Assembly: GCA_964563105.1 (NCBI GenBank)
Contig: CAZLXM010000003.1
Location: forward strand, 17,374 to 81,373
Source of the DNA: CAYVTV01 sp964563105
GTDB taxonomy: Bacteria; Bacteroidota; Bacteroidia; Bacteroidales; GCA-2748055
Reading direction: 5' to 3'
Length of the DNA: 64,000 bases
Part shown: positions 38,759 to 46,857 of the stretch, piece by piece
Layout: the number at the start of each line of letters is the position of its first letter
Position numbering within the stretch: position 1 is the stretch's first letter
Notes under the pieces: generated by a model
Told to the model about the DNA's origin: nothing
Database searches by the model: none
What the model saw: only the letters and a program-made list of their open reading frames with translations
Translations under genes and position numbers: made by a program

Positions 38759-39184
38759 ATTTTAAAGATGTAAAGGTTGATGTTTAATAAATTATTATAA
38801 TTACGAAATAGTTGTATTTTTTACGGTTATTCTGTTAATAAATCTATTGAAAAATCAATTTAAATTTTCATTTTTATATCCTTAAAAAACTATATTGTAC
38901 TCCTGATAATAGTAATATCGCCTGCACTGCTATAATCTGACAAATAGTTAAAAATAATTTTTGAGGAAATATTACCAGAAGCTATGTCAGTAATTCATAT
39001 TAATGGATAACCCTGTCTTACAATTTATCAAATTTCTACAATAAATTTTAAAAAACAAAATAATTTAATTTATAACAATAAATAAATCTTACTATACATT
39101 ATTATAAATATTTCGGGAATTCCGAATTTTAATATTTAAGATTTTTCAATAATTTGATAATTTAATATTCAAATTATCCACTCT
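38759..39184. promoter_or_regulatory. Divergent 426-base intergenic region
   Basis: AT-rich region between the minus-strand DUF4091-family pair and the plus-strand polyferredoxin gene. No TAnnTTTG box was found in either direction. A near-palindrome TTCGGGAATTCCGAA lies at about 39112-39126, some 60 bases before the polyferredoxin frame, and could be an operator. No reading frame or RNA gene was recognised. Confidence 0.35.
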
Positions 39185-41185
39185 TTGTATCTCTCTCAAA
39201 AATTTTATATTTTTGAGTGTATCAAAACTCCCGGAAATAAAGAAAACAGAAACAGGCCTATTTTGAAAATTAAATTCGTAATTATATTATTTTTGGCGGG
39301 TTGTATGGGTTTGCTATTAATAAATTTGTTTCCTTCAGAACCCTGTGATCGTTACATTCATGTTGAAAATTTCCGTTATGGTAAACGCCCGAATATTATA
39401 AGATGTAATCGTGGAGATCGTCTACATCTGACTTTTTCAACTCTTGATACCGGACATTCTTTTTTTCTTGAAGAATTTGGAGTTGATGTAAAAGTAAGTC
39501 CCGGTATGGAAGAAGTATCAATATTTGATGCAAAAAAACCTTTAGATAAACCTGTCATTGCAAATGAACTTATTCTTACAGCGGAACATCCGGGTATTTC
39601 AAAATATCTTATATCAAAAAGCCAGTACAGATGTCATGTCTGGTGTGGCCCATTGCACGCATTCGAACAAGGGTCTCTTATTATCTTCCCAAATTCTCTT
39701 TTGGGATTTGGTACCGGAATTCTTTTATGTTTATTAATCCTGCTTTTTATTCCGGGATATCATTTAAAAATGTTTAAGATTTCGGAAAAACAAAATTTTG
39801 ATACAAAAAAAATAAGCAACTTTTGGAATGGTGTTTTTCACTCAGCTACAACAAAGAATATTATAACCATACTATGTCTTCTGTTAATCTATACAGTAGT
39901 CCTGATTTCCATTTTTGGCACTCAAAATGCAGGAAGGAATCTTGGCAGTATGATTATCTGGATGCTTTGGCTTCCTTTATTAATTGTGATTTTAATCCCT
40001 TTTTTTGGTCGTTTATGGTGTTATATATGCCCCTTACCTTTTTTTGGCGAATTACTTCAACGAGGGAGTATGTTTTTTGTCAGAATGGGCAAAACAGGGC
40101 GTTTTAATAACAAATTTTCAGGGCTTAATTTACGATGGCCTGAAAAGCTTAATAATTCATGGCCATTAATTATATCTTTTATGATCCTTGGAACTTTTTC
40201 AACCACTCTTGTATCTGTTCCTAAAACAACTGGTCTGGTTCTTTTATCAATTGTACTTATAATAATCATTTTATCATTGATATTTGAATTAAGGGCATTT
40301 TGCAGATATCTGTGTCCTATTAATGCATTTATGGGATATTATGCCAGGACCGGGAAACTGGCACTCAGGGTAAATGATGTTTCAGTTTGTTCCAAATGTA
40401 AGGGAAAATTTTGTGAAACAGGGAGTAATAAAGGCTGGGCCTGTCCATATGGCCTAAATTGTGAGACCATAATTGACAATTCAAAATGTGGACTTTGTAT
40501 GGAATGTTTACGTTCATGTTCTTACGAAAACACTGGTCTTCGATTAAAACCCTTTGGTATCAGCCCCTCAAATCTTACACTTAGTGAATCATTTTTAGGT
40601 ATATCTCTTCTTGTAATGGGAGTTATTTATTGTATAGTTTATCATGGGCCATGGTCGGAGCTAAGAGAATATATCAATATAATTGATAAAAATAATTACA
40701 ATTTATTTTTAATCTATACAATTGTTCTTTGGTTTTCTTCCCTGGTATTTTTCCCTGCTTTACTTTTATTGATTTCATATATAACGAAAAAGTATAGTAA
40801 AAGCTCCGTTTTAAAGACGCCTGACATATTTAAACATATCAGTAACGCAATAATTCCAGTGGGGCTCACCATCTGGATGGCTTTTGCAATTCCTTTGGTA
40901 ATGGTCAATTTTACATTTGTACTTCAATCTCTTTCAGATCCATTTGGCTGGGGCTGGAATCTTTTTGGTTTTGCAGGGCTTCCCTGGAAACAATTATTCC
41001 CCCGCTCAATTCCATGGATACAAGTACTGCTTGTAATAACAGGAATTCTGTTTAGTCTTAAAAATTTATATGTTAATTTAAAAAATATAATATCAGAAAA
41101 GGAAATTAACAGAAGCTTAAAAATTATTGGTTCTTCTTTTATTGTTTTTGGCTTCTTAATGGTTTTGTTGTTTGCTTATTATTAA
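39185..41185 (+). CDS. Membrane polyferredoxin (NosR/NapH-like) with CuA-like cupredoxin domain
   Basis: 666 residues from TTG (39185); no ATG precedes the first membrane helix, and TTG at about 39262 is an alternative start. Order: one membrane helix (about 29-47); an extracytoplasmic cupredoxin-like domain (about 55-168) with His91 (TGHSF), Cys150, Cys154 and His158 in RCHVWCGPLHAFE, the spacing of binuclear CuA sites, but Glu161 where CuA has Met; then several membrane helices. Between the helices are CYICPLP, CRYLCPINA, the cysteine-rich block CSKCKGKFCETG...ACPYGLNC, and a complete 4Fe-4S motif CGLCMECLRSC. This suggests electron transfer across or along the cytoplasmic membrane, as in NosR/NapH/CcoG relatives. 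Partner unknown: no nosZ or reductase gene is nearby, and the neighbours are glycan genes. Confidence 0.85.
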   Translation: MYLSQKFYIFECIKTPGNKENRNRPILKIKFVIILFLAGCMGLLLINLFPSEPCDRYIHVENFRYGKRPNIIRCNRGDRLHLTFSTLDTGHSFFLEEFGVDVKVSPGMEEVSIFDAKKPLDKPVIANELILTAEHPGISKYLISKSQYRCHVWCGPLHAFEQGSLIIFPNSLLGFGTGILLCLLILLFIPGYHLKMFKISEKQNFDTKKISNFWNGVFHSATTKNIITILCLLLIYTVVLISIFGTQNAGRNLGSMIIWMLWLPLLIVILIPFFGRLWCYICPLPFFGELLQRGSMFFVRMGKTGRFNNKFSGLNLRWPEKLNNSWPLIISFMILGTFSTTLVSVPKTTGLVLLSIVLIIIILSLIFELRAFCRYLCPINAFMGYYARTGKLALRVNDVSVCSKCKGKFCETGSNKGWACPYGLNCETIIDNSKCGLCMECLRSCSYENTGLRLKPFGISPSNLTLSESFLGISLLVMGVIYCIVYHGPWSELREYINIIDKNNYNLFLIYTIVLWFSSLVFFPALLLLISYITKKYSKSSVLKTPDIFKHISNAIIPVGLTIWMAFAIPLVMVNFTFVLQSLSDPFGWGWNLFGFAGLPWKQLFPRSIPWIQVLLVITGILFSLKNLYVNLKNIISEKEINRSLKIIGSSFIVFGFLMVLLFAYY

Positions 41186-41242
41186 AAGAAAAAAAATGAT
41201 TTTCAGAAAAATGTTGCAAAAATGTTAAAAATTGAATAGCTC

Positions 41243-41273
41243 TTGTTAATAATAAATACATTTATTACATTTG
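41243..41273 (+). promoter_or_regulatory. Promoter of the third module
   Basis: TTG (41243-41245), a 20-base spacer and TACATTTG (41266-41273), an exact match to the Bacteroidota -7 box TAnnTTTG with a good spacer. Transcription would begin near 41280, giving a leader of about 300 bases before the SusC1 gene at 41584. Confidence 0.65.
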
Positions 41274-41313
41274 AATGAAATAATGTTTTTTCTCCTGACA
41301 TCGCGTTCTACAC

Positions 41314-41400
41314 ACTTATACGGTGATTGATAAGTCGAACCTAATCTTCAGGTTTAAAGTAATGAAAAAGTGTACCTGGGAGAAACGGTATTGAATCTGT
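41314..41400 (+). ncRNA. Possible structured leader RNA (group II intron remnant or cis-regulator)
   Basis: Within the long leader, ACTTAT (41314-41319) pairs with ATAAGT (41330-41335), AACCT (41338-41342) with AGGTT (41350-41354), and CAGGT (41349-41353) can instead pair with ACCTG (41374-41378). The string CAGGT-n20-ACCTGGGAGAAACGG looks to me like part of group II intron domain I, but no reverse transcriptase or domain V is present. A cis-regulatory leader is the alternative. Low confidence; a covariance-model search would decide. Confidence 0.25.
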
Positions 41401-41480
41401 TAAGACTTATAATTAAATTATAGCAATAGTATAGTACAGATTTCTATTTAAGCTGTTTTTTTATTTTTAACTAAAACCGT

Positions 41481-41561
41481 ATGCCTATGAATAAAGTTCA
41501 AACTAATTTCTCTCTTGTCATTTTATTACGACTTACATTTTCTTATCGAAATTTTGCTTGA
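41481..41561 (+). CDS. Short upstream reading frame in the SusC1 leader
   Basis: ATG at 41481 opens a 26-codon frame ending in TGA at 41559-41561, 22 bases before the SusC start. The peptide begins MPMNKVQTNF and is hydrophobic in the middle (SLVILLRLTF). It could be a leader peptide, the end of a mobile-element remnant, or chance. There is no homology evidence from here. Confidence 0.25.
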   Translation: MPMNKVQTNFSLVILLRLTFSYRNFA

Positions 41562-41583
41562 AGTTATAAATTAAATCAAACCT

Positions 41584-44500
41584 ATGAATCTGAAAAATAT
41601 CAAATTTATTTTTTCGTTGCAGTTATTAGTGATATTTTGCATAATAACTGCACTTGGTTTTATAGTACCTTATGAAATTAAAGCCCAGGCCGGTCAAGGC
41701 ATCAGTGTTAGCGGGACGGTAACAGATGCAGAAACCGGAGCACCTTTACCAGGAGTGAATATTGTAATATTAAATACTACCCTTGGTACAGCAACAGATT
41801 TATCGGGACACTATTCCATTACCGTACCGAATGAAAAAGCCTCTTTAAGTTATACATTTGTTGGGTACCTTACAGAAACTATTCTTGTAGGAAATCAGCG
41901 ACAAATAAATGTTGCAATGAAATCGGATGTTGCTGCCCTGGAAGAAGTAATTGTTGTAGGATATGGGACCCAAAGGAAGGAAAGTGTTGTTGGCGCCATT
42001 TCCCAGGCTTCAGGAGAGGATATTAAAAAAGGAGTACAAGGCGCTGATCTTGGTGTGGCCCTTACAGGAGCACTCCCAGGCCTGGCTATTGTCCGAACAA
42101 GCGGACGGCCAGGGGGAAGAGATTACGGAAGAAGTGAAGGTCCGGATGATGATTTTGCTTATATGTATATAAGAGGGCAAAAAACGTGGAACAATTCTGC
42201 CCCTTTAGTTTTAGTCGATGGAGTGGAACGTGACCTTCAAAATATTAACCCATATGAAATCGAGAAAATATCTCTTCTTAAAGATGCTTCTGCTACCGCT
42301 GTTTTCGGCGTAAAAGGTGCTAATGGTGTGATCCTGATTACAACCTTGAGAGGAAAAGAAGGTAGGCCACAGTTAAGTTTTGATGGTACAATAACAGGAA
42401 AAACTTTATCAAGGTTCATGCATAGAGAAGGTTCCTATATGGCGAATTTGATGAAAAATTATGCTATTCTTAATGAATTGCCCATAAATGAATCTTCATG
42501 GGGCTATGTTGTGCCTGGAAAGTGGCTGGAATATTACAGAGACCAGGCCTATCCCGAATATTTGCCTGATGTTGATTGGGTTGATGCGTTTACAAAAGAT
42601 TGGGGATTTGATAAAAATATCAATCTAAGTCTTAGCGGTGGAACAAAAGTAGTAAAATATTTTGGCTCAATTGCCTATCTTACCGAAGGGGATATTTTTG
42701 TCCTGGGGGACCAGCATGGTCAGGGGTATGCCCCAAATTTCACTTTTGACCGTTTCAATTTCAGGAGTAATCTTGATTTTGATATTACCCCTACAACGAG
42801 ATTCAGCTCCAATCTTTCCGGTTATTACGCAGCTCAAAAGCGTCCTGCCGGAAGTAAATGGACAGCGTGGATTGGTTTTTATTCACGGCCTCCGGATCTT
42901 TATCCCGTGAAATACTCAGACGGAGTCTGGGCTAATTATGATGGTTATGCGAGATTTCTTAACCCATTATACATTTTTAACACTTTTGGTTATCAAATGA
43001 ATAAAGAAACAAGTCTGCAAACCGATTTTGCCCTTAATCAAAAACTGGATTTTATTACTAATGGATTATCTTTTAGGGCTAAAGCTTCTTTCGATGATAT
43101 GTTTGTTTCTTCAGGCCCTGAAATTAATGGCTATGGCGATATCACCAAATGGATTAAACCACAGATTGTTGAAGAAATAACACCCGGCATGACAGCTCAA
43201 GAAATCAAGGCATTAGAAGCAAAATATACAGAATGGCAATTCCCCGGTACTAGCGGGGCACATGGTTTCGACTGGGTTACACCACCCAATAACAATGTCA
43301 ACGAAAGCGGTAATAATGAACAAACATTCCGTCGTTTATATTACGAAACATCCTTGAACTATGCCAGGGACTTTGGCAAACATTCTGTGAGCGGTTTGGC
43401 TTTGCTTAGCAGACAGGAACAGGCCCGTGGATCTGCTTTCCTCAGCTATCGTGAAGACTGGGTTGGACGTCTGACTTACGGTTATGACAGACGATATAAT
43501 TTAGAAGTCAACGCTGCTTATAATGGTTCTGAAAAATTTTCAAAAAAATACCGTTTTGGTTTCTTTCCCTCATTTGCAGTTGGATGGACAGCTTCCAATG
43601 AATCATTTTTCGAAGCTGTCAAGCCAACATTCAGTACATTAAGGTTCCGTTATTCTGATGGTAAAATAGGAAGTGATGCAGGAATTGAAAGATGGCTATA
43701 CGTAAGTAGCTGGATAGCAAAACAATATACTACATCTACCTCTTCTCAGGATGTTTGGCGTTTTGGGGCCCCCAACATTCAAAATGCTCTGCCTTTGCGT
43801 TATGAGGGTGTTCTCGCCAATCCGAATATACACTGGGAAACTGCCAGAAAACAGGACTTGGGTATTGAAACCGGATTTTTTGATAATATGATCAGAATTA
43901 ATTTTGATTATTTCTGGGAACAGAGAAGTGATATATTTATGACCGGTGCTCAAATTGTAATCCCCGAATATTTTGGAAAGCCTGCTGTTTCTCAAAATCT
44001 TGGTGTTGTTGATAGTTGGGGCTGGGAGTTTGAATTACAATTTAATAAGAGATTTATGAATGGGATTAATGTTTGGATTATGTACCCATGGTCTTTTGCC
44101 AAAGATAAAATTATAAACAGGGCTGATCCTTTATTTATGCCTGATTATCAAAAACAGGCAGGATACCAGATCGGGCAGCCCAGGGCTACATTGAATCAAA
44201 ATGAATATCCTCTACTCACATGGAACGATGTTTATAATACTGCATGGGGAACAACTAATATTAATGCCCTTCCGGGAGATTATGCAAGAGTTGATTATAA
44301 TTCAGATGGAATAATTGATGCAAACGATGCCATCCCCTGGGGATTTCCTACGAGGCCTCAGTTTACTTATGCACCTTCATTTGGACTGGACTATAAGAAC
44401 TGGTCATTTAGTGCAAGATTTTACGGTGTTTATAATATTGAAGGTGGCATTGCTTCATATATGGGTAATTTCGCCGAATTATTTAGCGTTGTCTTTCCTT

Positions 44501-44841
44501 ATATTAAGGAAAGGGCCTGGTCACCTGAATTTGGCAAGCTGGAAGATGCTACCCTTAATGCCGTAAGGTTTCAGTCTGGCGCTACTGCCGGTTATTTTGA
44601 CAGATCACGCTCTTATCTGAGGCTCCAGCACATTGAATTAGGATATCTGTTAAAATCCCAATGGATTAACAGAATTGGAGTCTCTAATCTCAGGTTTATC
44701 CTTAGTGGTGACAATCTGATACTCTGGTCAAAAATGTACGAAGATCTGGATGCCCCACAGATAACGTCTGAATCGAATGTCCGACGACAATATCCGACAA
44801 CCAAACGGGTGAATTTTGGAGTGAGCTTTAATTTTCAATAA
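41584..44841 (+). CDS. SusC/RagA-family TonB-dependent transporter (type 1)
   Basis: 1085 residues. Signal peptide about 1-36 (ending EIKAQA), regulatory-like domain (SGTVTDAETGAPLPGVNIVI), canonical linker LEEVIVVGYGTQRKESVVGA, plug with LVLVDGVERDLQNINPYEIE and GANGVILITTLRGKEG, then the barrel with DYNSDGIIDANDA and final VNFGVSFNFQ. First gene of the third five-gene module, behind the promoter at 41243-41273. It pairs with the SusD starting 16 bases after its stop. Intact, so it can serve as the reference for the gap-broken copy at 21573-24828. Confidence 0.96.
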   Translation: MNLKNIKFIFSLQLLVIFCIITALGFIVPYEIKAQAGQGISVSGTVTDAETGAPLPGVNIVILNTTLGTATDLSGHYSITVPNEKASLSYTFVGYLTETILVGNQRQINVAMKSDVAALEEVIVVGYGTQRKESVVGAISQASGEDIKKGVQGADLGVALTGALPGLAIVRTSGRPGGRDYGRSEGPDDDFAYMYIRGQKTWNNSAPLVLVDGVERDLQNINPYEIEKISLLKDASATAVFGVKGANGVILITTLRGKEGRPQLSFDGTITGKTLSRFMHREGSYMANLMKNYAILNELPINESSWGYVVPGKWLEYYRDQAYPEYLPDVDWVDAFTKDWGFDKNINLSLSGGTKVVKYFGSIAYLTEGDIFVLGDQHGQGYAPNFTFDRFNFRSNLDFDITPTTRFSSNLSGYYAAQKRPAGSKWTAWIGFYSRPPDLYPVKYSDGVWANYDGYARFLNPLYIFNTFGYQMNKETSLQTDFALNQKLDFITNGLSFRAKASFDDMFVSSGPEINGYGDITKWIKPQIVEEITPGMTAQEIKALEAKYTEWQFPGTSGAHGFDWVTPPNNNVNESGNNEQTFRRLYYETSLNYARDFGKHSVSGLALLSRQEQARGSAFLSYREDWVGRLTYGYDRRYNLEVNAAYNGSEKFSKKYRFGFFPSFAVGWTASNESFFEAVKPTFSTLRFRYSDGKIGSDAGIERWLYVSSWIAKQYTTSTSSQDVWRFGAPNIQNALPLRYEGVLANPNIHWETARKQDLGIETGFFDNMIRINFDYFWEQRSDIFMTGAQIVIPEYFGKPAVSQNLGVVDSWGWEFELQFNKRFMNGINVWIMYPWSFAKDKIINRADPLFMPDYQKQAGYQIGQPRATLNQNEYPLLTWNDVYNTAWGTTNINALPGDYARVDYNSDGIIDANDAIPWGFPTRPQFTYAPSFGLDYKNWSFSARFYGVYNIEGGIASYMGNFAELFSVVFPYIKERAWSPEFGKLEDATLNAVRFQSGATAGYFDRSRSYLRLQHIELGYLLKSQWINRIGVSNLRFILSGDNLILWSKMYEDLDAPQITSESNVRRQYPTTKRVNFGVSFNFQ

Positions 44842-44857
44842 TTAAAATAATTTGGAT

Positions 44858-46666
44858 ATGAAAACAAATCATTTAGGATTGATTTTCCTATTGGGTGTAT
44901 TGCTGTGTGTTTCATGCACAGAATATCTGGAAAAAACACCTGCAGCAGATGTTACTGAAAGCGACATCTTTGCAACATATAATTCATTTCAAGGATTTTT
45001 AGACCCTAATTATGCCGAAATTGTAGATTATGCACAACATTATCTTGTTACAACAATGAATTATGGCGGGGACACCTATTCTTTAATCTCATGGGCCAGT
45101 GGATATCTTGGCAACAGAGGTAATTATGATTATATAATGGGCGGTGCCACAGGAAACTCCCCATCTCTTTTTCGTAACTCCACTGCGGCTTACGGATGGG
45201 GTGAAAACCAAACAACCGGTATATGGTTTGGCGGATGGCGCGGGATCCGGGTTTGCAACATTGCACTTGAAAACCTGCATCTTTTAACAGAAGCTACTGC
45301 TGAAGAAAAACGTCTTATCGAAGGACAAATTTACTTTTTCAGGGCATTTTTCCATGCTGAAATTATTTCAGCCTTCGGAGGAATGCCTTATGTAACAAAA
45401 GTATTTGAAGCTACAGACAAACTGGATCTGCCACGTATTACTTACCAACAGTGTACTGACAGTATTGTTGCCGATTACGATAAAGCTATTGCACTTTTAC
45501 CGGAAAATTGGGATGAAACCGCTGTAGGGGCAACCCGTCCAACAGCAAATGTTGGCAGGGCTACAAAAGGAGCTGCCCTGGCCTACAAACAAAAGCATTT
45601 ACTCTATGCGGCCAGCCCATTAATGAATAAATATTCAGGAAACGATTATACTTATAATATTGATTATGCAAAACGAGCAGCAGAAGCAGGATGGGAACTT
45701 ATAAAACTGGTTAACAGCAAAAATTTATATGCACTGGTACCTTTTGAAAATTATTACGACAACTTTTCGAAAATAGATAATACAATGCCATGGACTACAG
45801 AAACTATATTTCAAAGAATAGACAGAAGAGTTGGACAAGGGGTATATACCAGTAATTTGGGAAGAACATTTGGTGGTCCGGGAAGATTCGGCGGCAGTGA
45901 GAATACAGAAACAGTAAATCAATTATTCATTGATAAGTTTGAAATGGCTGACGGAACAAGATATAAAGTTGAATATGATCAGGATAATGATCTTCGTTGG
46001 GAGTTTAGGGATCCAAGGTTCAAAAAAAATATCATTATTGATCGTGAACAGCATGGTTTTAGCCCTCTTACTAAAATTAACCTTTATGATCCTGTTTACG
46101 GGGATCCCGGTACTGATAAACTGGTTCAATCTCAGATAGCTTTACCCTATATAACCAAAAAATTCTGGCGGGCCGGAGTTAATGTTTATGACAAGTTGTG
46201 GACCAGTTTGCGTTTCATTACACCACGCATGAGATTGGCTGAAGTTTATCTGGATTATGCTGAAGCTGTAACTGCAGGATACGGACCTAATGGCTCCGCA
46301 CCCGGAGCTACGCTTACTGCTGTAGATGCTTTAAATATAATTCGTGAAAGGGCCGGTATGCCTCCTGTAACTTCGGAAGCCACAGGTTATAATAATTTTA
46401 TGGAATTGGTCAGAAATGAAAGAAATGTAGAATTATGTTTCGAAGGTCATTACTGGTTTGATATACGAAGATGGTATATTGGCCACCTGGATGAAAATAA
46501 ACAAATCATAGATTTGAAATTTGATAAGGCCTGGACACCTTCATCATTTGTAAGGTCTCTGTATTGGACCAGAATTTTTGAAGATCCAAAACATTACTGG
46601 TTACCTCTTCCCAGATCCATGACTCTTCTTTATGAAGGAATGTACCAAAATCCCGGATGGGATTAA
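44858..46666 (+). CDS. SusD/RagB-family outer-membrane lipoprotein (type 1)
   Basis: 602 residues from ATG 44858; an in-frame TTG two codons earlier is less likely. Signal peptide with lipobox VSC before TEYLEKTPAADVTESD. SusD hallmarks: GIRVCNIALENLHLLTEATA, RLAEVYLDYAEAVTAGYGPN, VDALNIIRERAGMPPVTSEA, LVRNERNVELCFEGHYWFDI, terminal NPGWD. Lid protein for the SusC1 just upstream. A 191-base spacer with no clear promoter or terminator separates it from the next SusC. Confidence 0.95.
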   Translation: MKTNHLGLIFLLGVLLCVSCTEYLEKTPAADVTESDIFATYNSFQGFLDPNYAEIVDYAQHYLVTTMNYGGDTYSLISWASGYLGNRGNYDYIMGGATGNSPSLFRNSTAAYGWGENQTTGIWFGGWRGIRVCNIALENLHLLTEATAEEKRLIEGQIYFFRAFFHAEIISAFGGMPYVTKVFEATDKLDLPRITYQQCTDSIVADYDKAIALLPENWDETAVGATRPTANVGRATKGAALAYKQKHLLYAASPLMNKYSGNDYTYNIDYAKRAAEAGWELIKLVNSKNLYALVPFENYYDNFSKIDNTMPWTTETIFQRIDRRVGQGVYTSNLGRTFGGPGRFGGSENTETVNQLFIDKFEMADGTRYKVEYDQDNDLRWEFRDPRFKKNIIIDREQHGFSPLTKINLYDPVYGDPGTDKLVQSQIALPYITKKFWRAGVNVYDKLWTSLRFITPRMRLAEVYLDYAEAVTAGYGPNGSAPGATLTAVDALNIIRERAGMPPVTSEATGYNNFMELVRNERNVELCFEGHYWFDIRRWYIGHLDENKQIIDLKFDKAWTPSSFVRSLYWTRIFEDPKHYWLPLPRSMTLLYEGMYQNPGWD

Positions 46667-46857
46667 AAGATTTAAGGAAAAGCATCTAATATTTTGAAAC
46701 TGATTGCTAAATAATCGTTCATAATAATACTAAATTTTGTCTTTAAATAGATAGGTACATTGTAATCTTTTAACTGTTAACCCTGCAATAATTGGATATA
46801 ATAGTTGAATGATAACATTTATGAATCCTTTAATGTTAATTAAGTAAATAGAAGATT

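Noticed and set aside
41336..41400. TPP (THI-box) riboswitch, because of GAACCTAATCT
   Set aside because: The remaining conserved TPP elements (CUGAGA and the second helix) are absent, and the downstream gene is not a thiamine gene.
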